The notes: generated by a model from the letters alone, not told the origin. Positions 48,947 through 59,935 are shown, counted from the first letter of the stretch. The stretch: DNA of 64,000 bases from Glomus cerebriforme (GCA_003550305.1 QKYT01000118.1:183308-247307); one strand, 5' to 3'. Numbers and translations: made by a program.

Positions 48947-49846
48947 GATCTATATATAACTAATATATTATATATAAGCATTCAAAATAAAAAAAATGTG
49001 TTTTTGACTGGGCCTCTGGCTGAAATTTTTTATTAATACATTGCAAAAAATAATTACAAATGTTTGGAACATAGCCTGCAATACATATTATTTTTTGATA
49101 AATTTTTTGATCCTAGCTCTCTTGCTAGACGGAGAACTATTAACACTATTAACAACCCAATAATTATACCTATTACCCTTTTCACGTTATTTCAAAGTAA
49201 TTCAGGATTATCTTTAACTGCAGACTTCATGAGATTAATTTGGTATTTGCTTCTACTTGTAGAGTATATACTATCAGGAGTATATATGATAAAATGCCAC
49301 TTTATACCTGTAGTCACAATACTATAGATATAGTCGAAATAGTCATTCTCAAATGTTTGATCTGCAGTTCATTTTTTCTTATTTGTTTAGAATGTACTTT
49401 TAAGTTATGCCAGATTCTAAGAGATAAAATATCATTAATATATCTAATATGTTAGAAAGCAAAAATGTGGATAGTAGGCCCACCTGCACATATCCAATCT
49501 TAATATTTTATGGTTTCCCTTCAGTAATACAGAGTAACAAAGGAGGTCTTCCAGACTTTTGATTGCATAGTTTACTCAACCTATTACATTCTCATTAAAA
49601 ACATTCTTTTGAAACACTATAAATATATCTTAGGAGGTAAGTTTTTTAGCTATAGCAATGGATGCATGGAGAATCAATGAAATAAATTCACAGCGCATCA
49701 TCTTATTGGTGTCAGTCATGATTTTCACATTTGAAAGTTTTAAGATTATATCTGATTGAGAGCCTTATTATCATTATTGATCTTCTTGAAGACTGTAGAG
49801 AAAAAATAAGGTTAATATAGCTAACTAGACAGTTTTGAAAAATTAA
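48947..49846. other. Stretch without a supported gene
   Basis: 0.9 kb. TCTGGCTGAAATTTT at 49014-49028 belongs to a motif recurring through the region. Plus-strand frames at 49064-49327 and 49240-49455 show no recognisable domain. Confidence 0.45.
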
Positions 49847-50203
49847 TCACCTACTAGGAGTAAACTGCTTGATATTCATTATATCTTTCCCATTGACCTT
49901 ATTTCTACATAACATTTCTTTCAGATCATTGAGAATTTTAAGCGAAAAATAATTTTGTAACTTCTGGCTGAGATTTTTGATAAATTTTGCTAGTATTGTT
50001 GTGGGACCAGCTTTCAAGTCATAACTTCAAAAATCTTCTTTTGTTGTATCAAGAAAAGCAAGGCCAGAAATTTCTTCTTTGCGTAAAATTTTGAAGTGAG
50101 ACTCCTTTAGCTTCAAGTTTTTCTTTTTCAAATATTTAATAAATTCTTTTATATTAAAATCCTTAACAACATTTGACATTATTCTAGTGGAAATTTCTTT
50201 CAT
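49847..50203 (-). pseudogene. SAM-like domain relic with one in-frame stop
   Basis: 119 minus-strand codons from the ATG at 50203 with a single TGA: KDFNIKEFIKYLKKKNLKL, SHFKILRKEEISGLAFLDTT, KEDF-stop-SYDLKAGPTTIL, then IMNIKQFTPSR. The pattern 'helix, LRKEEISG-x-AFL, F-x-xYDLK-xGPA' is that of SAM domains seen at the N-termini of many Rhizophagus proteins, where the stop position normally has Arg (memory). SAM domains mediate self- or partner association. Only the first part of such a protein remains. Confidence 0.5.
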
Positions 50204-51032
50204 TATTGAAATGGATGAAGCAGGTGAAGAAACTTGTGAAGATATAGTGTTTATATATGTGTGCTTGTATTTGTGCTTACAAAAAAATTTATATATCCGA
50301 TTGCAGTTACAAGTAAAGCTGGTTTATGAATATAAAAGTATTTTTGGTTTCTAAAATAAAGCACTTGAAGAGAAATTATAGATTTTTTTGTATTGATTTA
50401 TAATGCTTTTGCAAAATATATATGCAATTAAGATATAGTATAGGATTGTCATTACATCATTACACATGACATTTATCAAGTTTTATGACAAGAACATAAT
50501 ATATGCTTTATTTCTTAAATAAAAAATGTTGCCAGAACTCGGTCTACAATACATAAAATTGTGACTATATCACTACACGCCTACATAATGTATATAAAAA
50601 AAAGGATTTTGTAATTTATTACCATGGCGATGCATTGCTAGTATTATGTAACTCATAATTCTGGCCAGAATTAAATAATCTGCAATGAAATTACCTTTTA
50701 GAAATTTTGCGTAATCCAAAATTTTAATTTTTGAGAGAAACAAAATTGCTTTTTTTGGATTGTATAATGTTACCTAAGATCTAATAAGAAAATTTGGCCA
50801 GTATTATAAAATTTGGGCAAAATTAAACATATGATGAATAACATGTGACAAATAGTATTTATTACATAGAAAAAATTCTAAGTTCCTAGAATAAATAATA
50901 AAAATGGAAAATTACGGTATGATGTGAGGGGTGACAAATTATCATATAGTATAAGTCACATGATATAATAGGTCATATAATAAGGTGGCGATACATCATC
51001 ATGGCGATAAATTACTTTTTTCTAAAAAAATA
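50204..51032. other. Stretch without a supported gene
   Basis: 0.8 kb including a perfect 16-bp palindrome AATTCTGGCCAGAATT at 50657-50672 and a second GGCCAG site near 50795. Contains ATGGCGAT near 50624 and 51001. Probably debris of short inverted-repeat elements. Confidence 0.45.
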
Positions 51033-51323
51033 TTATTTATTCTTAGGTTTTATAAGAATGTGAATTTGATCTGAAATAAAAGACTTATCGAAATATTTAG
51101 AGATCTTTTCAGTTGATTTTATGAGTTTATCTTCCTTAGGATCATTAATGTAAAGGTTAAAACTAAGGGAAAGAGCTTGGTAACCTTAATTTGCTAATAG
51201 AGTTTTAATAGCAAATTCGAAAATAACAACCTTATCTTCCTTGCAGGGTAAGATTATGTAAATTATTTTATCCTCACCACCCTGAAGGCAACACTTAAGA
51301 TTGACAATACTCTTGTGAGTCAT
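51033..51323 (-). pseudogene. Possible Crinkler-type (CRN) N-terminal domain relic
   Basis: 97 minus-strand codons from the ATG at 51323 to a stop at 51033, broken by one TAA (where CAA would restore Gln). It reads MTHKSIVNLKCCLQGGE at the start and DKLIKSTEKISKYFDKSFIS then DQIHILIKP at the end. An N-terminal L-x-C-x-x-x-G strand and a terminal 'ISKYF ... HI-x-I-x-KP' resemble the ubiquitin-like header of CRN proteins. Similarity is weak and judged by eye. No CRN effector C-terminal domain follows. Confidence 0.35.
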
Positions 51324-51878
51324 TTTTGTTTTCTAAATACAAGAAACCATGGTGAGAAAAACTCGTTCCCATATATACATAACATCTGGCATATATAGCA
51401 CATATCTTATTTTGTGTTATTTTCTATGGAAAAGTTTTTTGTGAGAAAGTTGGTTGAACTTTTACATACCACTATATACTTTATATCTTGCTGAGAAAAA
51501 ATTAAGGAGATATGAGACGTAATTAGTATTATCGTCTGATACCAAAAGCTTCATAAAAGCACATGTAAACAGAATCTTCTTACCTTTTCACATATAGATC
51601 TACTGGAGATATACATAGTTGGCTTTACGCCTAATAATCTCAAAATTCTAAAGTTCTCAGCCTTTTAAAATATATGTTTTTGTCAGCACTATTTGCTTAT
51701 ATGATAGGCCCTATGTTATGATTAGACACTCTTTTACATTTTCTCACATTTGTTTTAGGAAAAAATAAAGGTATTGGTTAGCTTAATATTTCTCAATTAT
51801 AATGTGAAAATTAATATCTCACACAAAACCTGATTGATGATCTACAGATTTTTGTTGTACAATCTGATAAAAAATAGG
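51324..51878. other. Stretch without a supported gene
   Basis: 0.55 kb, AT-rich, no recognisable coding content or repeat. Confidence 0.5.
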
Positions 51879-52250
51879 ATGATTGGTGAATATTTCTGCC
51901 CATATCTTTACAATACTGGAAAGGTTTGTAAAAATATTTGCATTCATCCTGAAGGATGTCAGTTCCATTGAAAAGCTAAGAAATGAATATCATGCTCTGA
52001 TTGTGGTAAGCTAACTTCTCCAGCTTGTGAACGATACCCATTATATATTAGAAGCTATTATATTACCCAATACTATAATAAACTTCGATCAGAGATACAA
52101 GAAATACTTCAATCAAAGATACGAAAAAAAACTTATAAGGAAATAATGGTTGTCCATAGAGAGGCGTTTGCAAATCTTAATATTACTCTTTGCAAAGAAT
52201 GCTTCCATCTGATCAAAATGGAAGAGGGAAAATATTGTGATAATTGTTAA
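51879..52250 (+). pseudogene. Cys-rich zinc-binding-like fragment with one stop
   Basis: 124 plus-strand codons with one internal TGA (near 51984): FCPYLYNTGKVCKNICIHPE, GCQFHWKAKK-stop, CSDCGKLTSPACERYPLYI, RSYYITQYYNKL, and CKECFHLIKMEEGKYCDNC at the end. The spaced Cys and His residues suggest zinc binding. I recall relatives in Rhizophagus with 'CP-Y-x-F-x-GK-x-C ... C-x-VC-x-KPT' but have no name for them. Could also be a short gene with an intron removing the stop; no good splice pair was seen. Confidence 0.4.
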
Positions 52251-52328
52251 CCAGAATAGGTATTTGAAAGATTATTTCAGCTTTCATTAAATTTGCTTTT
52301 TATTTTTTTCGTTAAAGTTTTATGATTT

Positions 52329-52438
52329 ATATGCTATTTAACGAGCTAATTTGCACAAAATCCATTCTTGATTAAGGAAAAGTTGGAACAATTTCATGGA
52401 TTTTTTCTGGATTTTTACAGTAAAGATATTAATTTTTT
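52329..52438 (-). repeat. Right arm of a 100-bp inverted repeat pair
   Basis: TTTATATGCTATTTAACGAG through TTCTTGATTAAGGAAAAGTT and CTGGATTTTTACAG is the diverged inverse of 43741-43832, 8.5 kb away. A degraded TTTTTTCATTAGATTTTA just beyond it corresponds to the AAGTCTAACGAAAA repeat in inverse. Confidence 0.7.
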
Positions 52439-52641
52439 CATTAGATTTTAGTTTTGAACTGATTATTATATAAAAATAAAATATGCATTAATGTGCATTT
52501 ATTTAAAGAAATTTAACAGTATTAGATATGCTATAAACACTATAGATGTTAACAGCTTCTGCAAATATGATAAACATAATATATCATTAAGTGAAGTATC
52601 AAAAAATAAGTCAAAATAGAATCAAGACAAAAAAAGATATA

Positions 52642-53448
52642 TTACCGATTTTGGTACCTTATGCTATTATCTCCTGTTTGATCACAAGTTTTGCATGTAT
52701 ATTTTGTGTAAGACTTTGTTTTAGTTGCAGATTTATATTGTTTTGTCTCTGAATATCCTTTATAATGCAAAACTAATAGATTTTCAACTTGTTGAGTTTC
52801 ATTTTCTTTGTTATTATCGATTTGAACTTCCATAAGGTTTTGGTTTTACATGATTAATATTTTTTTGTGCTGATCAATAAACTCTTTTAGCCATCCAATA
52901 ATCTTATTATAACTGTCATACTTAACAGCAAGTTGAGCTATCTGTTATGCAATTCCTCATACTTTTCCATACTTCATTTTTTTTTTGCTGCACAATATAA
53001 AATATAGGTAATAGTTGCAGGAACAGTTAAAGGATTTGAAATAAGAATCGTGCCTAAAAAATTTTGCGTAGCCTCTTGGCTTACAAAAAAAATTGTTACT
53101 ATAATGTCCTTACTTTTTTGATCATCAATATATCATCATAAAGATATCATCTGAATTTAGAAGCCAGCCACTGCTGAAATCATCATTACTCAGAAATAAT
53201 AGTAATAAATAATGTTGCAGGATATATTGAACATACACAAATAGAGATATAAGATACATCAGGAAGTTTTGAAGATGTTGATATACATCAAAAAATGCAT
53301 TGATTAATACTACCAGTTGTTCAACACGTTGTAAAATACCTATATACTGGAGTTTATTAACATATGCAGTTAATATATGCATTTTTCTATACCAACAGTT
53401 GTTAAACACATTATACACTATTGTATAACACCCATATATCAACACCAC
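52642..53448 (-). pseudogene. Relic with zinc-knuckle-like end, possibly transposase-derived
   Basis: Minus-strand frames chain with shifts: 53448-53125 (107 codons, HLQNFLMYLISLFVYVQ), then DDQKSKDIIVTIFFVSQEA, ATQNFLGTILISNPLTVPA, and finally 52833-52642 ending KYTCKTCDQTGDNSIRYQNR. The tail looks like a CCHC knuckle (C-x-x-C-x4-H-x4-C) in which the last His and Cys are lost; such ends occur on MULE-type transposases and related proteins. Identity is a guess; decay is clear from stops and shifts. Confidence 0.35.
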
Positions 53449-54061
53449 TTAATATTTTTTTAATATAATATAAATAATTATTATATAATTAAAATTTTAT
53501 TTATTTTAAATTTACTTATCTCATAAATATATTAAAAAATAATTTTTTTATAAATTATAATTAAAATTTTATTAAATTTATTAAAAATCTTTAAAATCAG
53601 AATCCAGATTATTATATTGGCCAACATTAAACATAATTCTGGTCAAATTCAAAAATAATTTGAGCTAAAACCGTCTGATTAGTTTCAGAAATTTTTTTCT
53701 TTTAAAATATCTTACTACTGATATGTCCTCTTTTTGTCACTATGAATAGACAGAGGAAGCAGCAATGGCTCTTCCTCTGTAAATACTAATGACCTCTACC
53801 CATTCATAAAGAAGGAGCTTTTCGTAAGATTATTAAAAAAAAATTAAAATTAAAAAAAGAAAAAAAAAATGAAAAAAGACTCATTATATACTTTTTTTAT
53901 ATCATGTGTATCATATGATACGAGCTGCAGTTTATTTTAAAAAAAAAATAACTGCATGCCATACTTATCAATTAAGCCACAGCTGCAGTTTGTTAGTTAA
54001 TTTTAAAAACCTTAAATCAGTTTTAATCACCATTTGAATTTAGTTCTGAAAATTGAGAAAT
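53449..54061. other. Stretch without a supported gene
   Basis: 0.6 kb. Includes AGAGGAAGCAGCAATGGCTCTTCCTCT near 53752-53778 as a small inverted repeat (AGAGGAAG facing CTTCCTCT) and CTGCAGTTT-containing repeats near 53928 and 53982. Confidence 0.5.
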
Positions 54062-54372
54062 GGTAAGTTTCTTTGTAAAACTTACCATTTTTTTCATTTT
54101 TTTTTTAAAGAAACATTTCTAAAGTTTCTTCTTTTTTCTTTTGTAGGTCTCTCAGTTTTCAGTTTGATACTGAAAAGTAAGAACTGGTAAGTTTCTTTGT
54201 AAAATTTACGGTTTTTTTTTGTTTTTTTTAGAAACGCTTATTAACGTTTCTTTTTTTTTCTTGTAGATTCTNCGAGCTCTTCGGTCCAGAATGGAAAGGA
54301 AAAATGATAAGTTTTTTGTGAAACTTGCCATTTTTTTTCTTTTTTTTTTAGAAATGCTTTCTAACGGTTCTT
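54062..54372 (+). repeat. Three tandem intron-like hairpin units (about 120 bp each)
   Basis: Units begin at 54062, 54186 and 54306 (spacings 124 and 120). Each opens with GGTAAGTTTCTTTGTAAAAC or a variant, whose first unit is a perfect inverted repeat GGTAAGTTT/AAACTTACC. Poly-T, a GAAAC...GTTTC pair and TTTTTCTTTTGTAG (units 1 and 2) follow. Thus units 1 and 2 run from a GTAAGT donor to a TTGTAG acceptor like complete introns of about 85 nt, separated by about 40 nt. One N lies at 54272. Confidence 0.7.
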
Positions 54373-54629
54373 TTGTAAAAAATCTAATCTTTATATCAGA
54401 TATAATGAAATTAAAAATTACATTGAAAAATGGTTAAATTCACAAAAAAAAATTGCAAAATATTTTACAATTAGCAAAACCTTTGTATATAGAATAATAC
54501 ATATACATATATATATAATATGCATAATGATCAATATAAAATTAAGAAAAATCATACATGTTATGTATGTCACATATTAAATTTATTAAATTTACTAAGT
54601 GGTTTAAGTATAAGCAATAAAATTAGCTG

Positions 54630-54795
54630 TAATGCTCTTCAATAAATATCAATGTATATTAATACGTATGTATCAATATGCATTAATATTTTTTCAGTAT
54701 ACATTGATACTCTTCAATATGTATCGATATGTTTCAATGCTTACTAATACATATTAATATATTTCAATATTTACCAATATGTATCAATATGGTAA
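54630..54795 (+). repeat. Degenerate TATCAATATGTATTAATA satellite
   Basis: About 165 bp made of variants of ATCAATATG and TATTAATA in irregular tandem (for example TATGTATCAATATGCATTAA near 54666, ATATGTATCGATATG near 54718, ATATGTATCAATATGG near 54777). Low-complexity satellite. Confidence 0.6.
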
Positions 54796-55344
54796 TATCT
54801 ATAGAAAAAAATATTTTGCTTTCAATATCAGAAAAAATTCTTGTAATTTTAGCAGTATTTAGCTAAAAAAATTTTTCTGCCTAAAGTAAAAAAAAATACT
54901 AATAAAATGTCCCAGATTCATATCTTAAAAGATCTGAATAATGATAATAAATTTGAAGTTACTCCAGTTAATTATTATCTTTCTAGCTGAATAAAGTTTA
55001 ACTGATAGAGCAATTTTCTTATGCAAAAAAAGATTGTGAAATTGCTATATATTGGGAAAATTAGTTTGCAGATAATATAATATCTTAGATAGAGAAAATA
55101 AGTATATATAAGATTCTCTAAATCAATAAAAAAAAAGAAAATAAATACATACAGAATGATTTTAATAAATTCAAATAAGAAAATGAGAAACTTTCCAATC
55201 AGATGTATTAACTTGAAGAAGAGATAATATGCTTACAATCAAAAATAAATAATCTTAAGCTTAGAGATGAGATAAGACAATTGCATTTAGAAATTTTCTG
55301 AGGTTGTTACAAATAAGGTGTATAACAGAATATTACAAATAAAT

Positions 55345-55985
55345 TTATCCTTATATTAATACCAAAATTTTTAAAAATATAAAATTTAGGATTATTCATT
55401 ATATAGTAATTTAATAAATATAAAACTTAACTCATTTAATTTGTTTTATTAGAATATATCAAATGATTGTTAAATCAAATCTTTAGTATTGATATATTCT
55501 TTGCTATCAGTAAATAATTTATTTAATTTATCATTAATTATCTAATAAACTACTTATTTTAAAAATATAATTTTACTATCATCTAATATATTTCATTATA
55601 ATGAATTTAATAAGTTAAATTTTGTATTTATTGGATCATTAGATAGCAGGAAATAATGAAATAAATATTATATTAATTAAAATTTCCAAAAAAATATAAA
55701 ATTAGATATTACTTTTTATTCAGTAATTTAATAAATATAAAATTTAGCTTATTATATTTGTTATAATAAAATGTATTAAATAATAGTAAAATCATGTCTT
55801 TAAAATAAATAATAGTTTATTAAATAATTGATAATAAACTAAATAAATTATTCACTAATAATAAAAGATGTATCAATGCTAAAGATTTAATTTAATTACC
55901 ATTCAATACGTCTTGAAATAAATTAAATAAGCTAAATTTTGCATTTATTAGATTACTGAATAATAAAAAATTTTGAATTTTGCAT
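55345..55985. repeat. Two tandem copies of a 280-300-bp palindromic element
   Basis: Copies at about 55345-55640 and 55680-55985 share AGTAATTTAATAAATATAAA early and TAAATTTTG(T/C)ATTTATT late. Copy 2 also aligns with the reverse complement of copy 1, which means each copy is itself an imperfect palindrome with arms near 130 bp. This is the layout of a foldback MITE. Boundaries are approximate. Confidence 0.6.
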
Positions 55986-56360
55986 TTTTGTAAATTTTAG
56001 ATTAAATTTGAATTAAACTAGCATAATTATTTTTATTTAGGTTTCAGTTCTTTTGGTTTGGGTCAAAATTTGAACTGAACTGCTGACCTGTTCAGAGTAT
56101 TAATTACATCCAATAATATATAAAATTTAACAAATTAAATATGATTACTATTTTTGGTAATATACATGTAATAAAATAATAAATATTAAATAACAAATAT
56201 GATTTCATCTATGAAAAAATTCTGTCTTTAGAATACTTATTAAAAATAGAAACATGTAGGATGTAAGGTAAAAAATTTAGTAGTAATATTAGAAAAGATT
56301 GCATTATTGATATTTTTATATTTGTATAATGGAATTTCATATAAGAAATTACAAAATCAA

Positions 56361-56490
56361 CCAAATTATAATTAAAAAAATAAAATAAGTTTGATTTTTA
56401 AATATATGAGTTTTCAATTTAGCAACCAAATTATGATTAAAAAAATAAAAAAATAAGGTTGATCTTTAAATACATGAGTTTTCAATTTAG
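56361..56490 (+). repeat. 65-bp tandem duplication
   Basis: CCAAATTATAATTAAAAAAA to TTTTCAATTTAGCAA (from 56361) is repeated from 56426 with a few substitutions and a short A-run insertion. Confidence 0.8.
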
Positions 56491-57455
56491 TAACATAAAG
56501 GTTTTTTTATGAATTTATATTTGGTTACTTTTTGGGAGTAGCAGTAGCCCAAATACATGATAGAATCTATCTTTTTAATTGCGTTTATTTTACCATCCAC
56601 TTTCATTTAACCCACTATTATCATTATACTAACATCCTATTCCATATTAATTCCATAATCCGTTTCATTTATTTATAAAGTGAGTGATCGTTACCACTTA
56701 ATTCCGGCCAAAAATTATAATTTTGCCCAGAGTGAAATATGATTAAATACAGTATTAATTGCATTAAAATTTTGAATTTTGTTAGAACACAAAAAATACA
56801 CTTGTAAAATCAAAATTTTGCATTTTTTTCAAAAACTATTGGAACAACACCCTTTTAACCTATGAGAAACTTGTTCTATTCATAAATTTACATATATTAA
56901 AGGGGTTTATATTATGTTTGAATCAATATTTCTGAAATTTAAAAAAAAATTTCGTGTGGTGATGATCACCACTGGTGATGTTTAGCAATTTCCTTTATTG
57001 TTTGTCTTTGTGATGCCAACGAAATTCTCAAATTCTGGAATAAAAACCGAGAATTAGTTTTTCGCCTTTCTTTAAACTGCGGTGCCTGGAAGACGCTATT
57101 TTACTCATGACTTTGAAAGAATATTAAAAAAAAAGTGGCTTAAAATTGGGCAATCTGTGAAAATCTTACGTCACACAGCCCAATTGTTTCTGATTATCAC
57201 ATTGCGCATTTTTCTGATCTTCGCACATCCCAGTAGCTGGTTAATCTTTATTCTTTACACAAATGAAAAATACGCATACTATATACTGCTTGTTTTCACA
57301 AAAGTTTAAAAATCAATCGAAAATTTTTAATATAAATACATGAGAAAAGGCCGGCTGATAAATTAAAAATGAATGTAATAAAAGATATTGAAGTAGAGAG
57401 TTTCAAGGAAGGCCGAATGAAGCATGAAATTCGGTCGTGTCTGCAGACGCCTAAC
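56491..57455. other. Stretch without a supported gene
   Basis: About 1 kb. ATTCCGGCCAAAAATT near 56701 belongs to the recurring GGCCA motif; GATGATCACCACTGGTGATG near 56961 is a small inverted repeat. The 75-codon plus-strand frame at 57082-57309 has a hydrophobic middle but no recognisable identity. Confidence 0.45.
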
Positions 57456-57513
57456 CCAGGGTTGGGAAATTAGTACAGTTAGTACCTAGTACATACAAAT
57501 TTCCCAACCCTGG
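57456..57513 (+). mobile_element. 58-bp TIR element with 6-bp target duplication
   Basis: CCAGGGTTGGGAAATT (57456-57471) and AATTTCCCAACCCTGG (57498-57513) are perfect 16-bp terminal inverted repeats around a 26-bp loop rich in AGTAC. CCTAAC is present directly on both sides (57450-57455 and 57514-57519). The related DNA at 45260-45275 reads CCCCAACCCATATAATGG without the insert, so it represents the empty site. Much too short to encode anything; needs a transposase elsewhere, or arises from a replication fold-back. Confidence 0.75.
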
Positions 57514-57529
57514 CCTAACCCATATGATG

Positions 57530-58004
57530 ATAGGACTCCATATTGATAATTTAATCGAAAATTTGCTTAAATTAGGTACAGATGGTTAAGCTGATACCTC
57601 TAGGACCTACAATCAGTCTTATAAAAAGTATTGAGTTGTGACTTTTTCCTTACCAGAAGAACTTTCGGAAGATTCACTTGCTGACTTGCATGAATGGTTC
57701 GAAGTTTCAGAGTGGATATTTTGTTGATTAAATACATAACATTGAATAATTTTGAAGAGTTATCGATAGAAGCATTAATTCGGATTCGGTTTCTCTAAGT
57801 TTATTTGCGATGGTATTGAGCGATGATAAAATTCTCTTTACATTCGAAGAAAAACGCGCTTTTAATGTAGCCGATCTCCGCATTAAATTTGGATTCACGT
57901 GTGGATAATTTCATCAGCAAATTTTTTTTTTAAAATCACACAAGATGAACAAAGTCTTTTCGGGGAATAAACAAGGAAAAAAGAAATAAGCCCAAAAAAG
58001 GCAT
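57530..58004 (-). pseudogene. Decayed TM/coiled-coil protein family, copy 2
   Basis: The minus strand from the ATG at 58004 (ATGCCTTTTTTGGGC) parallels copy 1 at 46294 (ATGCCATTTTTGGC), including the upstream CGGAAAACATG/CGGGAAGCATG context, the FADEIIHT-like start of the coiled coil and the 3' flank with CTAACCCATATGATG. It is shorter and more broken than copy 1. Together they define a dispersed family. Confidence 0.5.
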
Positions 58005-59935
58005 GTTTTCCGAAATGATGATAGATGGCCACTCATTTTATTCGTGATCAGATAAATATTTATTTGAGGGGTTATAATATCACCGAACTGCGGATTAGTT
58101 CGGAAATAACTTTAAGTTATTTTATGTAATTTAAGTGGAAATAAAAATCTCAACAATTATATTTATTTATAAATCAGCCTTTGAATATGAAAGGCGGGGT
58201 TATTTGATTTATTATATCATTAAGAATTAACATTAACGTTTAATCTTCTTTGTTTGCATAAATGCATCGGTTATTCTTTACAATTGTGTTGTTTATTACT
58301 ATCTAATTATTGAAAAAAAAACCATTGAATCAGGGTGCGTTTAACAATTATCATTTACAAATTGATCCGACAATAAAAAAAAAAAATCGTAACACCCAAA
58401 AATGTAATTTCCTATTATGTAGAATGAATGCTAGTACCCTATTTCATTATAAACGCAAATAATAAGTCTACTGTTTGTTTATCATATTATCACTTTATCA
58501 GTTATAGGATTGAGATAATTATGTATAATGCCGAAACTTTCAGGAAAAAGCTTACAAATATATTTTTTCATAAAAATCGCCTATTAATTCTGGCCAAAAT
58601 TAGCAGATAACTTTTTTTAAGTTTTAAAATTATTCATATTACATCATAATTTTTCTTTTTATATTTTATTTAGTGAAATTATAAAGAAAAGTGGGAAATA
58701 CAACAAATAACAATGGAGATAATGAAAGTTTAGAAAAGTTTCCCATTTTAAAATGCAAGGACAAAATCCTTTATTTGTTCGCGACAATCATTTATACGGA
58801 TTTATAAGTTTTCTTGTCCATTTTAGGAAAGTAGGATAATTTTTATTTTTACAGCTTATACAAAAGGTCATTTAATAATGATTTAAGAATGAAAAGGTTA
58901 GAAAAAGAAATGGTGGCGTTTCGATTGATTTAACAGAGCGCGGAAGTAATAAATCTACTAATATTTTTGATTACCATAATACTAGGCTACTATTTTTCAA
59001 TAATTATTTTCTGGAAAATTGTCAACTTTAATCAATCCCACAATAACTGTATCAAGATTTTCTTTGATTGCAGTACAACCCATTAGTGGTAAATGCCAAG
59101 TGCCAATCTATGATAAAATGACTAAACATATTGTAGAACGATGAGACTCTACCTCGGGCTTAATAACTACCTTTAGTTACTATCCCATAGAGGTAACCAT
59201 AGTCAAAGCTTGTTGAACCATTCGTTGTTTCTTATTCATATGAAAGTCACTTTCAAGTTGCATGATATTCCATAGTGAATATGAGAATCGTAAAAGCAAC
59301 TATAACAGGATAATCTATAATTTTTATTGTATATGGGTAAAACAAAAGTACAGAGTTTAAATCCCATCATTTTTTTTAGAAATAAGTTTGTCATGATGAA
59401 TAAAATTTTCCCTATGTTTCCATTTCTTTCCTTTTGTCCATTTACCTTGCTTATAAAAAATTTCATTTTCTGTGTTCAATTTCTCTCTGCATTATTGGAA
59501 CCGTGAAAAGAAATAATTTCTATTTGATTGGAGCAATAAAGTAACACGAAATTTGCGAAGCCATGCTAAGCGCAAATTCGGAAATTTTCTTTGCACTGTG
59601 CTACAAAGATCAATTAAAAATTGACTTTTATGGTAATGCGAATCTTAAACCATAATAAAGGAGTATGTGTTATTTGTGCAACGAAGCTTAAATACAAATT
59701 ACAGATAATGTTAAATGAACTGTTGTATACATGTATTGAAACAAAGTATAATTTTATTTTCCCTCACCCCTTTCCCCTTACAAACATTTACATTTCTTTA
59801 CTTTCCTATGAATATCAAATATTTAACTTCTTTACATTTAATACGTAATATATCATCAAAAAAACTGTCTAGAAGCCCGACAAAATAGTTGCAGTCTCCC
59901 CTCTTTTTTTTTACTAACTGTATTTTCCAGTCGTC
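58005..59935. other. Intergenic, relic region to RasGEF gene
   Basis: 1.9 kb. TTCTGGCCAAAATTAGCAG near 58589 belongs to the recurring motif. The rest is promoter-side DNA of the RasGEF gene; a pyrimidine-rich tract precedes its ATG. Frames at 58428-58610, 59236-59466 and 59621-59848 carry no recognisable domain. Confidence 0.5.

Noticed and set aside
57082..57309. 75-codon frame as a small membrane protein
   Set aside because: Hydrophobic stretch only; no start context, splice or homology support, and the region is repeat debris.
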